In this document: in pieces, positions 1-5,047 of the stretch
Layout of the letters: each line of letters begins with the position of its first letter
Numbering within the stretch: position 1 is the first letter of the stretch
Origin: Oscillospiraceae bacterium
GTDB lineage: Bacteria; Bacillota_A; Clostridia; Oscillospirales; CAG-272
Reading direction: 5' to 3'
Assembly: GCA_015064425.1 (NCBI GenBank)
Contig: SVSF01000067.1
Coordinates: 1-9,453, forward strand
DNA: 9,453 nucleotides
Made by a program: the position numbers and the translations under genes
Notes under the pieces: generated by a model
Told to the model about the DNA's origin: nothing
What the model saw: only the letters and a program-made list of their open reading frames with translations
Database searches by the model: none

Positions 1-54
1 TCGTGAATATCGTGAGTATCGTCGCATAAAGTGTTGCACCAAATTTGCACCAAG
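1..54. repeat. Two short tandem repeats at the window edge
   Basis: TCGTGAATA and TCGTGAGTA lie head to tail (1-18), followed by a partial third unit TCGTCG. TTGCACCAA then occurs twice with an 11-bp period (34-42 and 45-53). They lie downstream of the stop codon of the minus-strand Nudix gene. I see no gene here: the open minus-strand frame running off the left edge has no start codon with a ribosome binding site and no recognisable motif. The repeats could be binding sites, or the end of a feature outside the window. They are seen directly; any role is unknown. Confidence 0.4.
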
Positions 55-105
55 ATCACACCAACATTCAACGCTGTTCTGCTCGACAAATTGGAATTGG
101 TTGAG

Positions 106-576
106 TTAACCTTTGGAAACAAAGTGCTTCATCGATTCATCCAAATGGTAAATCTCAGTCTTTATAAATTCTGGATAGATAATTACATTTTGAATTTCCT
201 CAATGGGCATCCATCCAAGTACAACATTGCAGTTATCCTTATGAGATGTAAACTCGCCAGTATCGGGAATAGCAGAATTGTCATCTATGAGATAGTAGAA
301 GGCAAAATTATGTGCGGCTCTGCCATTCCATTCCCAAAAGCATTCCTCGCTCCACAATAACTTCACACAGGAAATATCTGCTCCAGTTTCTTCCTTGTAT
401 TCTCTAACGAGACCGTCTGCCAATGTTTCACCAATTCTAACATGACCACCAGGCAAAGCATATTCATTTCCATTGCGGTCTCGTTGCACAAGAATTTTCC
501 CATCACGAACCAAGACACCGACCGTTCGAACATCACAGATGCTGTTATCAACAACAAACATCCAATCTTTATTCAT
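106..576 (-). CDS. Nudix hydrolase family protein
   Basis: This 156-aa soluble protein probably hydrolyses a nucleoside diphosphate linked to another group (a modified dNTP, nucleotide sugar or similar); the substrate cannot be read from sequence. A complete Nudix box lies at residues 44-66: G44, E50, R58-E59, E62-E63 and G65 fit GX5EX7REUXEEXGU exactly. E62 and E63 are the expected metal ligands. A strand-rich N-terminal half (RTVGVLVRDGKILVQRD) precedes the box, and W122-P124 after it resembles the usual substrate-side loop. Length is typical for single-domain Nudix enzymes. The ATG start has a good ribosome binding site (GGAGGG at 585-590, 8 nt upstream). The gene appears monocistronic, with its own promoter at 619-648. 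No terminator is visible between its stop and the left edge. Family assignment is secure; the specific activity is not. Confidence 0.93.
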   Translation of the reverse strand: MNKDWMFVVDNSICDVRTVGVLVRDGKILVQRDRNGNEYALPGGHVRIGETLADGLVREYKEETGADISCVKLLWSEECFWEWNGRAAHNFAFYYLIDDNSAIPDTGEFTSHKDNCNVVLGWMPIEEIQNVIIYPEFIKTEIYHLDESMKHFVSKG

Positions 577-618
577 GTACCGTTCCCTCCGTCAAATTCA
601 AGTTTATCGATTAGTTAG

Positions 619-648
619 ATTGTACCATAAAAAACGGCAAAAAGTAAA
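619..648 (-). promoter_or_regulatory. Candidate sigma-A promoter of the Nudix gene
   Basis: On the minus strand TACAAT (624-619) is preceded by TATGG, giving the extended -10 form TGnTACAAT. A poor -35 match, TTTACT (648-643), sits 18 bp upstream. The extended -10 could compensate for the weak -35. Transcription would start near 612, leaving a leader of about 35 nt containing the GGAGGG ribosome binding site. Inferred from motif and position only. Confidence 0.5.
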
Positions 649-651
649 TAG

Positions 652-682
652 GACGGCTCAATTCTTTACAAATTGAACCGCC
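652..682 (-). other. Stem-loop upstream of the Nudix promoter
   Basis: Read on the minus strand, 682-671 pairs with 663-652 in a 12-bp stem around a 7-nt loop (670-664). Two of the pairs are G.U on this strand (681/653 and 677/657); on the plus strand they would be A.C mismatches. It is followed by only a loosely U-rich tract (UAUUUACUUUUU), so it is at best a weak terminator. It touches the -35 region of the Nudix promoter. The structure is clear; its role is not. Confidence 0.45.
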
Positions 683-724
683 AATAGACGTATGGGGGCT
701 TGATCCCGCCGAGAAATTCATAAA

Positions 725-752
725 CAAAAAAGGCGACACCAAGGTATCGCCT
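725..752 (-). terminator. Intrinsic terminator, minus strand
   Basis: On the minus strand AGGCGATAC (752-744), loop CTTG, then GTGTCGCCT (739-731) forms a 9-bp stem with one internal U.G pair. Six T residues (731-726), the first of them also the last base of the stem, follow directly, then GTTTA. This is a textbook rho-independent terminator for leftward transcription. It stands between the rplM-rpsI operon and the Nudix promoter, so it would insulate the Nudix gene. On the plus strand the stem has an A.C mismatch and no U tract follows, which fixes its direction. Confidence 0.7.
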
Positions 753-756
753 ACAC

Positions 757-806
757 CGTAGGGGCGAACTGCGTTCGCCCGCGGGAGACCACAGGTCTCC
801 CCTACG
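757..806. repeat. Perfect three-way palindrome (cloverleaf-like intergenic repeat)
   Basis: The outer arms CGTAGGGG (757-764) and CCCCTACG (799-806) are exact complements. Inside are two perfect hairpins: GGGCGAAC (762-769) with GTTCGCCC (773-780) around TGC, and GGGAGACC (783-790) with GGTCTCCC (794-801) around ACA. Some bases are shared between the outer and inner pairings, so they compete. The unit is much richer in GC than its surroundings. Short GTAGGGGC...CCCTAC palindromes of this kind are, from memory, common between genes in Oscillospiraceae and resemble REP/MITE-type dispersed elements. Further inverted arms GGGGGCTT (694-701) and AAGCCCCC (816-823) enclose it, so the mobile or folded unit may be the whole 694-823 stretch. 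I see no clear target-site duplication. Confidence 0.75.
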
Positions 807-840
807 AAAATAACAAAGCCCCCACCGAAGTGAGAGCCTT
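806..840 (-). terminator. UUCG-capped terminator-like hairpin, minus strand
   Basis: On the minus strand AAGGCTCTCAC (840-830) pairs with GTGGGGGCTTT (825-815) around a TTCG tetraloop closed by C-G, an unusually stable loop. The 11-bp stem includes three G.U pairs (838/817, 835/820, 833/822); on the plus strand these would be A.C mismatches, so the structure is built for leftward transcripts. The U-rich run GUUAUUUU follows. It lies 28 nt beyond the TAA of the duplicated rpsI tail at 866-885, where an original rpsI terminator would be expected if the 107-bp duplication unit were removed. Confidence 0.68.
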
Positions 841-865
841 GTATACTTGCATATAAGATAAAATA

Positions 866-885
866 ATTTATCTCTTGGAGAACTG
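866..885 (-). repeat. Duplicated rpsI 3' end (candidate attachment-site copy)
   Basis: On the minus strand this reads CAGTTCTCCAAGAGATAAAT, identical over 20 bp to the last codons of rpsI plus the stop (973-992), and would encode Gln-Phe-Ser-Lys-Arg-stop. The two copies are exactly 107 bp apart and the intervening DNA is unrelated to rpsI. Flanking bases on both sides differ. This is the arrangement left when an integrative element inserts at a gene's 3' end and restores its coding sequence. The duplication is seen directly; the att-site interpretation is inference. Confidence 0.7.
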
Positions 886-898
886 TCACGCGGATCAG

Positions 899-921
899 AA
901 AACAAGCCGGGGGCTTGTTTT
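899..921 (-). terminator. Bidirectional intrinsic terminator after rpsI
   Basis: AAAACAAGCC (899-908) and GGCTTGTTTT (912-921) are perfect complements around GGG. The stem ends in four T residues on either strand, so it can work in both directions. On the minus strand it comes about 54 nt after the rpsI stop codon and is the first terminator the rplM-rpsI transcript meets. It lies inside the 87 bp bounded by the two copies of the rpsI tail, so it may have arrived with that insert. Confidence 0.72.
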
Positions 922-923
922 CC

Positions 924-965
924 CGCACGACCACAGCGGCTATGCCGCGAGGACGACGCAGTGCG
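924..965. repeat. Imperfect GC-rich palindrome inside the rpsI-tail duplication
   Basis: Outer arms CGCAC (924-928) and GTGCG (961-965), and a perfect inner hairpin GCGGC (936-940) TAT GCCGC (944-948), are separated by poorly paired stretches. Together with the adjacent terminator this fills most of the 87 bp between the two rpsI-tail copies. It may be a dispersed repeat or a protein-binding site near an element end. Only the pairing is visible. Confidence 0.4.
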
Positions 966-972
966 ATAGAAG

Positions 973-992
973 ATTTATCTCTTGGAGAACTG
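973..992 (-). repeat. Gene-linked copy of the 20-bp direct repeat (rpsI 3' end)
   Basis: This is the partner of 866-885. It covers the final Gln-Phe-Ser-Lys-Arg codons and stop of the intact rpsI gene, plus two bases beyond. The C-terminal tail of S9 is among the most conserved parts of the protein and contacts P-site tRNA, which makes its DNA a stable target for site-specific integrases. Confidence 0.7.
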
Positions 993-1376
993 AGGAGCAC
1001 GACGTGCGCCTTTGAGACCGTACTTCTTTCTTTCCTTCATTCTGGGGTCGCGAGTGAGGAATCCAGCCTTCTTAAGAACTGCTCTGTAGCTTTCGTCAGC
1101 CTGAAGAAGCGCTCTGGAGATACCGTGTCTGATAGCTCCTGCCTGACCGGAGATACCGCCACCTGCAACACGGCAGATGATATCAAACTTACCTGCTGTG
1201 TCTGTAAGCTCGAAAGGCTGGTTAACTATAAGCTTAAGAGTATCGAGTCCGAAATAATCATCGATATCTCTTCCATTGATCGTAATAACACCTGTTCCCG
1301 GAATAACACGTACACGGGCAACGGATTTCTTTCTTCTACCTGTACCGTAGAAATAAGGTTTAGCACTTGTATACAT
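975..1376 (-). CDS. rpsI: 30S ribosomal protein S9
   Basis: S9 (uS9) is a small-subunit head protein whose C-terminal tail reaches the P-site tRNA. The 133-aa product has the family landmarks in order: [17 protein letters not shown] near the N terminus, [17 protein letters not shown], the glycine-rich [21 protein letters not shown], and the tail [19 protein letters not shown] ending in APQFSKR. Length matches clostridial S9. The ATG start follows GGGAAAGGATG, a somewhat distant ribosome binding site, but the N-terminal match to clostridial S9 supports it. It is the second gene of the rplM-rpsI operon, 23 nt after rplM, the standard bacterial order. Its last 20 bp, including the stop, are duplicated 107 bp downstream. 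The coding sequence itself is intact. Confidence 0.98.
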   Translation of the reverse strand: MYTSAKPYFYGTGRRKKSVARVRVIPGTGVITINGRDIDDYFGLDTLKLIVNQPFELTDTAGKFDIICRVAGGGISGQAGAIRHGISRALLQADESYRAVLKKAGFLTRDPRMKERKKYGLKGARRAPQFSKR

Positions 1377-1399
1377 AAACTATTTACATCCTTTCCCAA

Positions 1400-1828
1400 T
1401 TAAAATTCGTACGCTTCGGGCTTCTGAGCCTGCTGCTTGTGTTCAGCACCGCGGTATACCTTAAGACGTGTTGCGCATGCAGCACCTATGGAGTTCTTGG
1501 GAAGCATTCCCTTGATAGCATGTTCCATAGCGAATTCAGGCTTTGTAGCCATGATCTTCTTGTACTGGATAGCCTTGAGTCCTCCGATATAACCGGAATG
1601 ATGATAGTAATACTTATCGTTGAGTTTGTTGCCTGTAAGTACTGCCTTTTCAGCGTTGATAACGATTACGAACTCGCCGCAGTCAACGTGAGGAGTAAAT
1701 TCAGGACGATGCTTACCTCTGAGAATAGTAGCTGCTGCTGCTGCAGTCTTGCCGAGGGGCTTGCCTGCTGCATCAAGAACATACCACTTGCGCTCGAGGG
1801 TTTCTTTTTTTGCCATGAATGTGGACAT
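1400..1828 (-). CDS. rplM: 50S ribosomal protein L13
   Basis: L13 (uL13) is an early-assembly protein of the large subunit. Recognisable segments of the 142-aa product are KWYVLDAAGKPLGKTAAAAA, the RGKHRPEFTPHVDCGEFVIV core, the KYYYHHSGYIGGLK loop, and KGMLPKNSIGAACATRLKVY near the end. Length is normal for the family. I start it at the ATG at 1828-1826 rather than the in-frame ATG 15 nt upstream, because the upstream ATG overlaps the GGAGGA ribosome binding site (1841-1836), which sits 8 nt before my start. A further ATG (MAKKETLERKWY) is possible but has no suitable ribosome binding site. It is the first gene of the rplM-rpsI operon. Confidence 0.97.
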   Translation of the reverse strand: MSTFMAKKETLERKWYVLDAAGKPLGKTAAAAATILRGKHRPEFTPHVDCGEFVIVINAEKAVLTGNKLNDKYYYHHSGYIGGLKAIQYKKIMATKPEFAMEHAIKGMLPKNSIGAACATRLKVYRGAEHKQQAQKPEAYEF

Positions 1829-1835
1829 GAGAAAT

Positions 1836-1841
1836 TCCTCC
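1836..1841 (-). promoter_or_regulatory. Ribosome binding site that sets the rplM start
   Basis: GGAGGA on the minus strand lies 8 nt before the chosen ATG (1828-1826). It overlaps the upstream in-frame ATG at 1843-1841, which therefore cannot be the start. Confidence 0.88.
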
Positions 1842-1882
1842 ATATATTTTCATTTTTAATAAAATCTTTCGCAACGCTTGTT

Positions 1883-1911
1883 ATTCTACCATACTAAACG
1901 CAACTTGTCAA
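1883..1911 (-). promoter_or_regulatory. Strong sigma-A promoter of rplM-rpsI
   Basis: On the minus strand a perfect -35, TTGACA (1911-1906), is followed by a 17-bp spacer and TAGAAT (1888-1883). The spacer ends in TATGG, adding an extended -10 (TGnTAGAAT). A-rich DNA further upstream (about 1912-1960) could act as an UP element. The start site would be near 1876, giving a leader of about 48 nt. A strong promoter suits a ribosomal operon. The leader is short, so only a small regulatory structure could fit. Confidence 0.85.
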
Positions 1912-2023
1912 CACATTTTTCAAAGAAAATCCGATTATTTTAATTTGCAATATACATATCTCTTTTTTTCTCGTTTTTTTACATATTTTCCTTCGTTTTT
2001 CTAAGATCCCAATTTCGTTTTTT

Positions 2024-2065
2024 TTGGAATATTTTTTAAAATGACATAATATGTTCTACTAAAAT
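2024..2065 (+). promoter_or_regulatory. Weak candidate promoter region for the S1-domain gene
   Basis: TTGGAA (2024-2029) with CATAAT (2045-2050) gives only a 15-bp spacer, and with TAATAT (2047-2052) a 17-bp spacer. TAAAAT (2060-2065) is another possible -10 without a good -35. The gene must start its own transcript, because its left neighbour is divergent. The exact element cannot be decided by eye. The surrounding 1912-2080 stretch is very T-rich and I see nothing else in it. Confidence 0.3.
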
Positions 2066-2086
2066 CAGGCAGACAACGAAATTTAT

Positions 2087-2092
2087 GGGAGG
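2087..2092 (+). promoter_or_regulatory. Ribosome binding site that sets the S1-domain gene start
   Basis: GGGAGG ends 7 nt before the ATG at 2100-2102. The upstream in-frame ATG at 2085 overlaps this site, so translation most likely begins at 2100. Confidence 0.85.
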
Positions 2093-2099
2093 TCAAACG

Positions 2100-3083
2100 A
2101 TGATACACAACAATTACAGACCGGAAGGCTTTTATCTCAACACCTCGGAAAACCGCGAATATATATCCTCACTGCAGGGCTTGGAAAAAGCTATGAACAG
2201 CGGAAAGATCCTTGAAGCACCGGTAATACTTTGCGATTCGGAAATGTCTTTGAGAGTTGATCTTTACGGAATAAAGGGAATCATTCCAAAAGAAGAATGC
2301 GTTTTTGTTCCCGCAGGTGAAATTGTCAAAGATATAGCGATAATAACCCGTGTAGGAAAAGCCGTTTGCTTTAAGGTAATGTCTATAGAAAAAGATGAAG
2401 AAGGCAGACCCTGCGTCATTTTATCCAGGCGTGCGGCACAGCTCGAGTGTATGAACAACTATCTTCTCCAGCTTGTTTCGGGGGATATAATTCCTGCACG
2501 CATTACACATCTTGAACAGTTCGGAGCATTTGTTGACATAGGATGCGGGATCATTTCTCTTCTCTCTATAGACTGTATTTCCGTTTCGAGAATATCCCAC
2601 CCGAGAGACAGATTTATCACGGGTATGCAGATTATGGCAATAGTAAAAAGCATAGATTACGATACAGGAAAAATTTTTGTTACACACAAGGAATTGCTCG
2701 GTACCTGGGATGAAAATGCAGCTCTCTTCACCCCCGGGCAAACGGTAGCGGGAATAGTACGCAGCATTGAAGAATATGGAATATTTGTAGAACTCACTCC
2801 AAATCTTGCAGGACTTGCAGAATACAAGGAAGACGTCTGTGTGGGACAGACCGCTGCAGTCTACATAAAAAGCATTATCCCGGAAAAGATGAAAATAAAG
2901 CTTGTACTGATCGATTCCTACAAAGGAGAACTGATCCCTCCGAAAATGTCGTATTTTACCGACTTCAAAAAGGTAACTCATATTGACTCCTTCCAATATT
3001 CGTCCTTTTACTCCGACAAGATTATAGAAAGCGAATTTGTAAAGCTTGAAATACCAAAAAGTGCAGAAAACAGTTTAATATGA
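2100..3083 (+). CDS. Stand-alone protein with three S1 RNA-binding domains
   Basis: This 327-aa cytoplasmic protein is built from S1 (OB-fold) modules, which bind single-stranded RNA. The second (about 127-199) is clearest, with GDIIPARITHLEQFGAFVDI and a closing GKIFVTHKEL. The third (about 211-272) begins PGQTVAGIVRSIEEYGIFVEL. The first (about 33-112) is divergent but retains GIKGIIPKEE and a VILSRR ending, like the first repeat of ribosomal protein S1. A 55-residue tail (273-327) is unrelated to S1 modules. It is shorter than most S1 proteins, has no catalytic domain, and I cannot assign a gene name. It could be an S1-like translation factor or an RNA-binding regulator. It is divergent from rplM and convergent with the ABC operon, so it is transcribed alone. 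The S1-fold assignment is firm; the role is unknown. Confidence 0.88.
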   Translation: MIHNNYRPEGFYLNTSENREYISSLQGLEKAMNSGKILEAPVILCDSEMSLRVDLYGIKGIIPKEECVFVPAGEIVKDIAIITRVGKAVCFKVMSIEKDEEGRPCVILSRRAAQLECMNNYLLQLVSGDIIPARITHLEQFGAFVDIGCGIISLLSIDCISVSRISHPRDRFITGMQIMAIVKSIDYDTGKIFVTHKELLGTWDENAALFTPGQTVAGIVRSIEEYGIFVELTPNLAGLAEYKEDVCVGQTAAVYIKSIIPEKMKIKLVLIDSYKGELIPPKMSYFTDFKKVTHIDSFQYSSFYSDKIIESEFVKLEIPKSAENSLI

Positions 3084-3084
3084 G

Positions 3085-3117
3085 AAAAGAACACCTGAAA
3101 ACAGGTGTTCTTTTTTT
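3085..3117. terminator. Shared terminator between convergent genes
   Basis: GAACACCTG (3089-3097) and CAGGTGTTC (3102-3110) are perfect complements around AAAA, with AAAA before and seven T residues after (3111-3117). For the plus-strand S1 gene this is a classic terminator starting just after the TGA (3081-3083). On the minus strand the stem is followed by TTTTC, so it can also end the ABC exporter transcript, whose TAA (3118-3116) touches the T run. Confidence 0.92.
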
Positions 3118-5047
3118 ATTCAAGTTCAAAAGCTCCCGTATAAAGTCTGTAATACTGTCCCTTTTCTTCGATAAGCTTTTCGTGACTTCCCCTTTCAATT
3201 ATCCTGCCGTGGTCAAGTACCATTATTACGTCAGAATTCTGTACCGTTGAAAGTCTGTGGGCAATAACAAATACTGTTCTTCCCTTCATAAGGCTGTCAG
3301 TTCCCTTTTGTACCAAAGCCTCTGTTCTTGTATCTATCGAAGATGTAGCCTCATCCATTATCATTACAGGAGCATCGGCAACAGCGGCTCTTGCTATTGA
3401 AAGCAGTTGGCGTTGTCCCTGAGACAGATTGGCTCCGTCTCCCGTAAGCATGGTATTATATCCGTCAGGAAGCCTTGTTATGAAGTCATGTGCGTTCGCA
3501 AGCTTTGCAGCTTCTATACACTCTTCATCAGTAGCATCAAGACGGCCGTAGCGGATATTTTCCATTACAGTAGCCGTAAAAAGATTAGTATCCTGAAGAA
3601 CTATACCGAGGGAACGTCTCAGATCTGCTTTCTTTATCTTGTTGATATTGATTCCATCGTATCTTATCTTTCCATCGGCAATGTCGTAGAAACGGTTTAT
3701 CAGATTGGTTATGGTAGTTTTTCCGGCACCCGTGGCACCTACAAACGCCACCTTCTGACCGGGTTCCGCATAAAGTGTGACGTTATGGAGAACGATCTTT
3801 TCCTCGTTATATCCGAAATCTACATCTACCATTCTTATGTCTCCGCTGAGCTTCGTATACGATATACTTCCGTCAGCAGAATGAGGGTGTTTCCAAGCCC
3901 ACATTCCGGTGCGTTCTTCACATTCGACTATCTCACCGTCAACTTCCTTTGCATTGACAAGAGTTACATAGCCTTCATCAAGCTCGGTCTTTTCGTCCAT
4001 AAGTTCGAAAATACGCTCCGCGCCCGCAAGACCCATAGCAACGGAATTTATCTGCTGAGAGAGCTGGCTTACATTGTTGCAGAACTGTCTTGACATATTG
4101 AGGAAAGGTACTACGCTTGGTATGACGAACGCCATACCGGAGAGAGATACGTTGGGAATACCGTGTCCCGCTTCGGTAGCAAGTATAAGAGCTCCGCCGA
4201 TAAACGCCAAAAGAACGTAAAGAATGTTTCCGATATTACCAAGTATGGGCATAAGTATATTTGCGAATCTGTTAGCGTTTGATGCATCGTTGAAAAGCTG
4301 CTCGTTTATCTCATCAAATTTACTCTTTGCCTCGTCTTCGTGACAGAATACCTTTACGACTTTCTGTCCGTTCATCATCTCTTCTACATAACCTTCTACC
4401 TTACCTACAGACTTCTGTTGCTGCATAAAAAACTTAGCAGAATTTCCGCCTACTGTTTTTGTAACAAAACTCATCGCTATTACGCCGAGTATTACTACAA
4501 GAGTAAGCCATACGCTGAAGTACAGCATATATACGAATAGAAAAGTTACCGTAAGTGCCGCTCTGAAAAGATGGGGCATACTCTGTGAAACCAGCTGTCT
4601 TATAGCATCTGCATCATTAGTATAATGGCTCATAATATCGCCATGTGTATGACTATCAAAATATTTTATGGGAAGGTTCTGCATTACGTTGAACATATCT
4701 TTACGGATATGATCGAGAAATCCTTGAGTGACAGTTGCCATGAGTCTTGTGTAAATGACGGTCGATATAATACCCAATACATATATTCCCGCCATAAGGA
4801 AGATCGTGGATACGATAGATCCGTATACTGCCGCAAGCCCTTCCTTGCATCCCTGCTCTATGTATTTAAGCAGAGTACTTATAAATAACGACGCACACGT
4901 GGTGGCAAGTGATGTGGCAATGATACACACTCCGACAATTATAAGTTGTTTCTTATAGTATTTGAACAACGTTTTAAACAAACGCGAGATAGCGCCTTTT
5001 ATATCCTTTGCAGGCGTTCCTCTGCGTCCTTTCATCGGTCCGCTCAC
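3116..5047 (-). CDS. Heterodimeric ABC exporter subunit with canonical Walker B (643 aa)
   Basis: This is a fused transmembrane/ATPase half-transporter of the type IV (MsbA/LmrCD-like) exporter class. Six membrane helices lie within about residues 33-320, followed by the ATPase domain. Visible motifs are Walker A GATGAGKTT (437-445), Q-loop Q485, signature LSQGQ (541-545), Walker B MIMDE with catalytic E566, and switch H597. The signature deviates from LSGGQ while Walker B and His are intact, so it supplies the catalytic residues of the working ATP site. An extra segment of about 50 residues (351-403, containing WAWKHPH) sits between membrane and ATPase domains. The GTG start overlaps the preceding TGA (GTGA) and has GGAGG 9 nt upstream; an ATG four codons in (5035) is an alternative. 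It is the last gene of marR-ABC-ABC. The substrate, probably a drug or other amphipathic compound, is inferred only from family and the MarR neighbour. Confidence 0.95.
   Translation of the reverse strand: MSGPMKGRRGTPAKDIKGAISRLFKTLFKYYKKQLIIVGVCIIATSLATTCASLFISTLLKYIEQGCKEGLAAVYGSIVSTIFLMAGIYVLGIISTVIYTRLMATVTQGFLDHIRKDMFNVMQNLPIKYFDSHTHGDIMSHYTNDADAIRQLVSQSMPHLFRAALTVTFLFVYMLYFSVWLTLVVILGVIAMSFVTKTVGGNSAKFFMQQQKSVGKVEGYVEEMMNGQKVVKVFCHEDEAKSKFDEINEQLFNDASNANRFANILMPILGNIGNILYVLLAFIGGALILATEAGHGIPNVSLSGMAFVIPSVVPFLNMSRQFCNNVSQLSQQINSVAMGLAGAERIFELMDEKTELDEGYVTLVNAKEVDGEIVECEERTGMWAWKHPHSADGSISYTKLSGDIRMVDVDFGYNEEKIVLHNVTLYAEPGQKVAFVGATGAGKTTITNLINRFYDIADGKIRYDGININKIKKADLRRSLGIVLQDTNLFTATVMENIRYGRLDATDEECIEAAKLANAHDFITRLPDGYNTMLTGDGANLSQGQRQLLSIARAAVADAPVMIMDEATSSIDTRTEALVQKGTDSLMKGRTVFVIAHRLSTVQNSDVIMVLDHGRIIERGSHEKLIEEKGQYYRLYTGAFELE

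Noticed and set aside
1..105. Minus-strand open frame reading ...DLGANLVQHFMRRYSRYSR off the left edge, possibly a gene start or integrase tail.
   Set aside because: No ribosome binding site precedes any start, no family motif is visible, and too little sequence remains to judge.
694..823. CRISPR array or tRNA suggested by the clover-like palindromes.
   Set aside because: There is only one copy of each unit, no regular spacer pattern, and no tRNA anticodon/T-loop signatures.
611..1000. Minus-strand frames of 129 and 79 codons through the rpsI-Nudix gap.
   Set aside because: They run through palindromes and terminators and overlap the rpsI end; the apparent proteins are translations of repeat DNA with no plausible domains or ribosome binding sites.
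1829..1882. Autoregulatory ribosomal leader (L13-leader type) ahead of rplM.
   Set aside because: The predicted leader is only about 48 nt and I cannot see a convincing conserved stem by eye; a covariance-model search against Rfam leaders would decide.
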